Shown here piece after piece: positions 60,138 to 64,000 of a DNA stretch of 64,000 nt. How positions within the stretch are numbered: position 1 is the stretch's first letter; every line of letters starts with the position of its first letter. This DNA is from Silicimonas algicola (GTDB lineage Bacteria; Pseudomonadota; Alphaproteobacteria; Rhodobacterales; Rhodobacteraceae), in NCBI RefSeq assembly GCF_003148765.1, contig NZ_QGGV01000012.1, forward strand, positions 1 to 64,000, in the 5' to 3' direction. A model generated the notes under the pieces. The model made no database searches and was not told where the DNA came from. It saw only the letters and a list, made by a program, of their open reading frames with translations. The translations under genes were made by a program, and so were the position numbers.

Positions 60138-62729
60138 ATGACGCAGGACACGCAGCTTCCCGCAGATGCCGCGAAGCGGCTGACATGGCCGCTTCGTCTC
60201 ACGTATGCCGGGATGCTGGCCGAACGCGTCGTGCGCGCCTTCTGGCCCTTGTGGTCTCTGGTCCTTCTCACGCTCGCCTCCCTCCTCATGGGCCTGCACG
60301 AAGCCCTGCCGCTCGAAGCGGTCTGGACCGTCGGCGTCGTGGTGGTAGGCGGCGGGCTCGCCGCTCTTGTCTATGCGCTGCGCCAGTTCCGGGCGCCGCT
60401 CCGGTCCGAGGTCCTGGCCCGGCTTGACGCGACCTTGCCTGGACAACCCATTGCCGCCCTGTCCGACAGGCAGGCCATCGGCACCGGCGATGCGGCCTCG
60501 GAATCGGTCTGGAGGGTGCACCTTGCGCGCATGTCGGCGCGCCTCGACGCCGCGCGGGCAGTCGAGCCCGACCTGCGCCTTGCGCGCCGCGACCCCTATG
60601 CGCTGCGTTACATGGCTCTTCTGGCCTTCGTGATCGCGGTCCTTTTCGGCTCTCTTCTGCGCGTCGCGAGCGTCGCCGAAATGGGGCCAGGCACCGGGCA
60701 GACCCTGGCCAGCGGATCGGTCTGGGAAGGCTGGGTCGAGCCGCCCGCCTACACCGGCAAGCCGAGCATCTATCTGAACGACGTGACACGCGAGGCGTTG
60801 TCGGTGCCGGAAGGCAGCCGCGTCACGCTTCGCTTCTACGGCGAAGTCGGTGAACTGGCGCTGCATGAAACGGTGTCGGGCCGGACCGAGGACGTGACAC
60901 CGGCGACCGAGCCGGAACAAGGGTTCGACATCGCCGAAAGCGGCGTGATCCGCATCGAAGGCCCTGGTGGCCGCGAGTGGGACGTCGAGGCGATCCCGGA
61001 CGCGCCGCCCTCCATCGAGTTCGAAGGCCCGTTGGCGCGGGGCGAGGCGGGACGGATGGAGACGCCCTTCGTCGCAAAGGACGATTACGGCGTGACGGGT
61101 GGGAGGCTCGAGATCACGCTGGACCTCTCGAAGGTCGACCGCCGCTATGGTCTCGCCGTTGAACCGGAAGCGCGGGACAAGATCGTTCTGGACCTGCCGA
61201 TGTCGATTACCGGCGACCGGACCGAGTTCAGCGAAACTGTCGTCGAAGACCTGTCGAAGCACCCTTGGGCGAATTTGCCGGTGTCCGCCGAGCTTTTCGC
61301 GTCGGACGATGCCGAGCAGGAGGGGCTTTCCGCCCCGCAATTGGGCGAACTTCCCGGCCGTCGATTCTTCGATCCCCTCGCCAAGTCCATCATCGAGCAA
61401 CGTCGCGACCTTCTCTGGAACCGCGAGAACGGCACCCGCGTGGCTCAAGTGCTTCGCGCGGTTTCGTACAAGCCCGAAGACGTGTTCCGCTCCGAGACGA
61501 CCTACCTCAAGCTGCGCTTCGCCGTGCGCCGGCTCGAGACGCGGCTGTCCGTGGATCAGTTGAACGACGACGCGGTCGAGGAACTGGCCGAGGTGCTGTG
61601 GAGCCTGGCCCTCGAGGTGGAGGAAGGCGATCTCTCCGACGCGCAGGAACGGTTGCGGCGCGCGCAAGATCGGCTTTCGGAAGCCATCGAGAATGGCGCG
61701 TCGGACGAGGAGATCGCCGAACTGATGAACGAACTGCGAGAGGCGATGCAGGATTACATGCAGCAACTCGCGGAACAGCAGGGCGATCAGCCTCAACAAG
61801 ATATGGCTGAGGGCGAGATGCAGGAGCTGTCCTCGCAGGACTTGCAGGACATGATGGACCGGCTTCAGGAATTGATGGAGCAGGGCCGGATGGCAGAGGC
61901 GCAGCAGCTTCTGGACCAGCTTCGCCAGATGATGGAAAACATGCAGATCGCCCGCGGCCAGCAGGGCCAGCAGTCCCCCGGCGAGCAGGCGATGGAAGGC
62001 CTGTCCGAAACCCTCCGTCAGCAGCAGGGTCTGTCGGACGAGGCGTTCCGGGATCTTCAGGAGCAGTTCGGTCCCGAGGGTCAGCAAGGCCAACAGGGTC
62101 AGCAAGGGCAGGAAGGGCAGCAGGGACAACAGGGTCAAGGACAGCAGGGCCAGGGTCAGCAAGGTCAGCAAGGGCAAGGCCAACAGGGCCAGGGTCAGCA
62201 GGGTCAGGGACAGCAGCCGGGCGACCTCGAGGGTGGACTTGCTGACCGTCAGCGCGCGCTGCGTCAGGAATTGAACCGCCAGACGCAGAACCTCCCAGGA
62301 GCCGGTTCGCCTGAAGGCGACGCCGCGCGCCGGTCGCTCGACAGGGCGGGCGAGGCGATGGACGAGGCCGAGGAGTCGCTTCGAAACGAGGACTTCGCTG
62401 GTGCCCTGGACGATCAGGCCGACGCGATGGAGGCTCTGCGCGAGGGAATGCGAGAGCTCGCCGATCAGATGGCGCAGCAGCAGCAACAGCAGCAGGGTGG
62501 GCAGCAGGGCGACGCCCTGGGCCGCAACAACCCAAGCGGTAATCGCGATCCACTGGGCCGCGACCAGGGAGAGAATGGTCGGATCGGGACTGACGAGCAA
62601 CTCTTGCAGGGCGAGGACGTGTATCGCCGGGCCCGTGAGCTTCTGGACGAGATACGCCGCCGCTCTGGCGAGCAGGAGCGCCCGACCGAAGAGCTGGATT
62701 ACCTAAAGCGTCTTCTGGAGAGATTCTAG
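60138..62729 (+). CDS. TIGR02302 family membrane protein (DUF4175) with Gln/Gly repeat region
   Basis: An 863-aa protein. Two membrane-helix pairs are near the N-terminus (RVVRAFWPLWSLVLLTLASL and AVWTVGVVVVGGGLAALVYA), a third helix near residue 160 (MALLAFVIAVLFGSLL); then a large periplasmic part with beta-rich WEGWVEPPAYTGKPSIYLND, a helical region with DLSDAQERLRRAQDRLSEAI, and a low-complexity tract from about residue 647 to 695 made of QQGQ/GQGQ units. The C-terminus is helical and acidic. Function unknown; alphaproteobacterial envelope protein. Sits between lysA and ftsE. Confidence 0.9.
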   Translation: MTQDTQLPADAAKRLTWPLRLTYAGMLAERVVRAFWPLWSLVLLTLASLLMGLHEALPLEAVWTVGVVVVGGGLAALVYALRQFRAPLRSEVLARLDATLPGQPIAALSDRQAIGTGDAASESVWRVHLARMSARLDAARAVEPDLRLARRDPYALRYMALLAFVIAVLFGSLLRVASVAEMGPGTGQTLASGSVWEGWVEPPAYTGKPSIYLNDVTREALSVPEGSRVTLRFYGEVGELALHETVSGRTEDVTPATEPEQGFDIAESGVIRIEGPGGREWDVEAIPDAPPSIEFEGPLARGEAGRMETPFVAKDDYGVTGGRLEITLDLSKVDRRYGLAVEPEARDKIVLDLPMSITGDRTEFSETVVEDLSKHPWANLPVSAELFASDDAEQEGLSAPQLGELPGRRFFDPLAKSIIEQRRDLLWNRENGTRVAQVLRAVSYKPEDVFRSETTYLKLRFAVRRLETRLSVDQLNDDAVEELAEVLWSLALEVEEGDLSDAQERLRRAQDRLSEAIENGASDEEIAELMNELREAMQDYMQQLAEQQGDQPQQDMAEGEMQELSSQDLQDMMDRLQELMEQGRMAEAQQLLDQLRQMMENMQIARGQQGQQSPGEQAMEGLSETLRQQQGLSDEAFRDLQEQFGPEGQQGQQGQQGQEGQQGQQGQGQQGQGQQGQQGQGQQGQGQQGQGQQPGDLEGGLADRQRALRQELNRQTQNLPGAGSPEGDAARRSLDRAGEAMDEAEESLRNEDFAGALDDQADAMEALREGMRELADQMAQQQQQQQGGQQGDALGRNNPSGNRDPLGRDQGENGRIGTDEQLLQGEDVYRRARELLDEIRRRSGEQERPTEELDYLKRLLERF
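62078..62220 (+). repeat. Q/G-encoding short-unit repeat within the TIGR02302 gene
   Basis: Units such as CAGCAAGGT, CAGGGTCAG and CAACAGGGC repeat in frame, encoding QQG and GQ. Units vary in third codon positions, which argues for an older, selected tract rather than fresh slippage. Length is likely to vary between strains. Confidence 0.8.
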
Positions 62730-62730
62730 C

Positions 62731-63579
62731 CTAGCGCTGGATCAGGCCGTCGAGCCAGTCGCGGGCGGCATTCGCCCCGTCCACATAGCGGACGAGAGCC
62801 GTCTCGGACCCGGGGATGGCGCTCGCGATGGCAGGAGCGAAGGCGTAGGCGACGATCAGGCCTGCCGCGATCAGAAGCATGAGGAAGAACCCCATTCGGA
62901 AGCCGCTGCGATGGCTCGCAACCGCTTCGGTCGTACCTCTGCGGCGCTTGCGCGCGGGCTTCAGGGTCGAATTGATCTCGTCGATGTCGGGCAACAGATC
63001 CTTGCGAGGCGCCTGGTAATCGGAGTCTCCGCGAGCATCCTGCCGGTCATCGTCGGGGTCGTTGTCGGGGCGCATGCTGGCCATGCGGGCCCGCAGAGCG
63101 CGTGACGGCGTCTCGCGCCGGCGAATCTGGTCGAGCGCCATATCGGTCTGGGTTTCCAGGGCCTCGGACGGTGGCGCACGGCGCTGAGACAACTCGCGCT
63201 GCGCTTCTTCCCGCAACAGGTCCACGTCTGCGGCGTCGGCCGGCCTGCGTGCGCGCGGCGCGTCGCCGGCCGGCGGAACGAAGGCGGCGGACGCGATGTC
63301 CTCGTCTTCTTCCGCTTCCTCTTCCTCCTCGTCAGAGATGGACTTCTCGGAGGCGGCGGCAACGGCGCGGACGGCCTCGCTCGGCGCCTCGTCCTCAGCC
63401 TCATCGTCGCTCTCTTCCTGTGGCGAGGCGGACAACGTGTCTTCGAAACCGGCGGGGGGAGGGGGCAGTTCAAACCATGTGTGGCCGCAGTTCGAGCACT
63501 GCACATCGCGTCCCTCGTCGGGGATCAGCGACGTGTCGACCTCGTACTGAGCGCTGCAATTCGGACAAACGAGCCGCAT
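62731..63579 (-). CDS. MJ0042-type zinc-ribbon membrane protein
   Basis: A 282-aa protein. The N-terminal zinc ribbon has Cys5, Cys8, Cys28 and Cys31 (RLVCPNCSAQYEV and DVQCSNCGHTWFELP). An acidic, disordered centre (SDEEEEEAEEDEDIASA) follows, and one transmembrane helix near the C-terminus (GFFLMLLIAAGLIVAYAFA) leaves a short periplasmic end. Such proteins are typical in Rhodobacterales near ftsE; role unknown. Start at ATG 63579 (MRLVCPNC). Convergent with TIGR02302, one base between stops. Confidence 0.88.
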   Translation of the reverse strand: MRLVCPNCSAQYEVDTSLIPDEGRDVQCSNCGHTWFELPPPPAGFEDTLSASPQEESDDEAEDEAPSEAVRAVAAASEKSISDEEEEEAEEDEDIASAAFVPPAGDAPRARRPADAADVDLLREEAQRELSQRRAPPSEALETQTDMALDQIRRRETPSRALRARMASMRPDNDPDDDRQDARGDSDYQAPRKDLLPDIDEINSTLKPARKRRRGTTEAVASHRSGFRMGFFLMLLIAAGLIVAYAFAPAIASAIPGSETALVRYVDGANAARDWLDGLIQR

Positions 63580-63734
63580 AAATTTGTTCCTTGCCCCGAC
63601 AAACGCGCCGTTTCGGCGTTCTACGTCACCTGCCTTGCAAGCTTCTAGCACTTCATCCCGCGCCGGAAAAGTCTGCTGACGTTGATCCTTGTCGCGGAAA
63701 CGGGCAAAAGCGAACAGCGAGGCGGGGAGGCGGC

Positions 63735-64000
63735 GTGATCGAGCTTGACGATGTCGTGGTGGGCTACGGCGGTCGAACGCTTTTCGACGGCATGTCGATG
63801 TCCCTTCCGCAAGGTAGTTTTCACTTCCTGACCGGCCCGTCGGGCGCGGGCAAGACGACCCTTCTTCGAATGGTATCGATGGAGCTTCGGCCGTCGTCAG
63901 GACGCGTGCGCGTGCTGGATGAGGATGTTGGCCGGCTGGACCGCGACGGGATCGCGCGGATGCGCAGGAGGATCGGCGTCGTCCACCAGGACAGCCGTTT
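63735..64000 (+). CDS. ftsE: Cell-division ABC ATPase FtsE, 3'-truncated by the window edge
   Basis: The first 88 codons of an ABC ATPase: IELDDVVVGYGGRTLFDGMS, Walker A LTGPSGAGKTTLLRM (residues 32-46), and the start of the Q-loop RIGVVHQDSR. With FtsX it regulates peptidoglycan hydrolases during division. GTG start after GGGGAGGCGGC; a divergent 155-bp gap separates it from the zinc-ribbon gene. The rest of ftsE and ftsX must follow beyond the window. Confidence 0.88.
   Translation, partial: MIELDDVVVGYGGRTLFDGMSMSLPQGSFHFLTGPSGAGKTTLLRMVSMELRPSSGRVRVLDEDVGRLDRDGIARMRRRIGVVHQDSR

Noticed and set aside
62078-62220. CRISPR-like tandem repeats
   Set aside because: Units are 9 bases or shorter, in frame and coding for Gln/Gly, with no spacers of constant length.
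60033-62600. An 855-aa open frame on the minus strand with Leu-rich repeats
   Set aside because: The Leu-rich part is merely the complement of the Gln/Gly-coding repeat of the TIGR02302 gene.
1-64000. tRNA, rRNA, riboswitch, insertion sequence or prophage genes
   Set aside because: Read for cloverleaf ends, transposase and integrase motifs and TPP or preQ1 patterns upstream of thiN and yhhQ; none found by eye.

Overview
The window looks like chromosomal DNA of a high-GC alphaproteobacterium of the order Rhodobacterales (Rhodobacteraceae/Roseobacteraceae type). This rests on family-level recognition, not on a search. Indicators are the gene blocks rsmB - heparinase II/III - purH - lspA - DUF3035 lipoprotein - paired M16 peptidases, argH ... 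lysA - TIGR02302 - zinc-ribbon protein - ftsE, the set carD - 7Fe ferredoxin - S4 protein - SUV3-like helicase, and a CtrA-type TTAA-N7-TTAA box. No rRNA, tRNA, CRISPR array, transposase or integrase was seen. Coding density is high and no gene-free stretch longer than about 430 bp exists.

Layout. 1-9.8 kb: a truncated hypothetical gene, a small protein, a HAD phosphatase, a choice-of-anchor-L/Hint secreted-type protein, an MltB-like transglycosylase, RNase R, then dapE with an acetyltransferase and a DUF2064 glycosyltransferase in one operon, and tag. 10-20 kb: a SulP transporter without STAS domain, rlmN, cytochrome c, two YeaQ/YmgE-type membrane proteins, a LOG-family protein, arfB behind a possible leader-peptide/terminator element, a queuosine-precursor transporter, and an operon of an MFS (UMF1) transporter, mepA and a phytase-like esterase. 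20-31.6 kb: recQ, a complete malonate uptake and utilisation operon (TRAP transporter, malonyl-CoA decarboxylase, malonyl-CoA synthetase) with a divergent GntR regulator and a palindromic operator, followed by a second GntR regulator with a sugar 1-dehydrogenase and a 2-keto-3-deoxy-sugar-acid dehydratase. 31.6-47.3 kb: core genes (DUF1674, rsmB, heparinase-like, purH, lspA, M16 pair), a short accessory stretch with a split AraC regulator and a shortened universal stress protein, then carD, fdxA, an S4 protein and a SUV3-like helicase. 47.4-64 kb: a DMT exporter, thiamine pyrophosphokinase, a large acidic Rhodobacterales protein facing a degenerate receiver, a second MltB, TlpA, argH, two tiny lipoproteins, quinone oxidoreductase, CsbD, a disturbed GFA locus, lysA, TIGR02302, a zinc-ribbon protein and the start of ftsE.

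How the parts fit. The mat operon imports malonate, activates it to malonyl-CoA and decarboxylates it to acetyl-CoA under a MatR-like repressor. The 29-31.6 kb operon carries the first and a later step of the non-phosphorylative L-arabinose/D-galactose pathway. Several genes act on the envelope (two MltB enzymes, MepA, LspA, DUF3035 lipoprotein, M16 peptidases, TIGR02302, FtsE). dapE and lysA belong to the lysine/meso-diaminopimelate pathway and argH to arginine synthesis.

Most unusual points: (i) a roughly 230-bp duplication of the 3' end of a GFA-family gene flanking a 772-bp unique segment with an orphan gene, which looks like a small integrated cassette; (ii) an 18-codon ORF with a near-perfect anti-16S Shine-Dalgarno followed by a hairpin and an intrinsic terminator directly before arfB; (iii) a CtrA box between a degenerate receiver gene and mltB; (iv) an AraC regulator split into two ORFs joined by TGATG. 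Several genes too short for routine ORF calling (40-59 aa) were found by reading the sequence.
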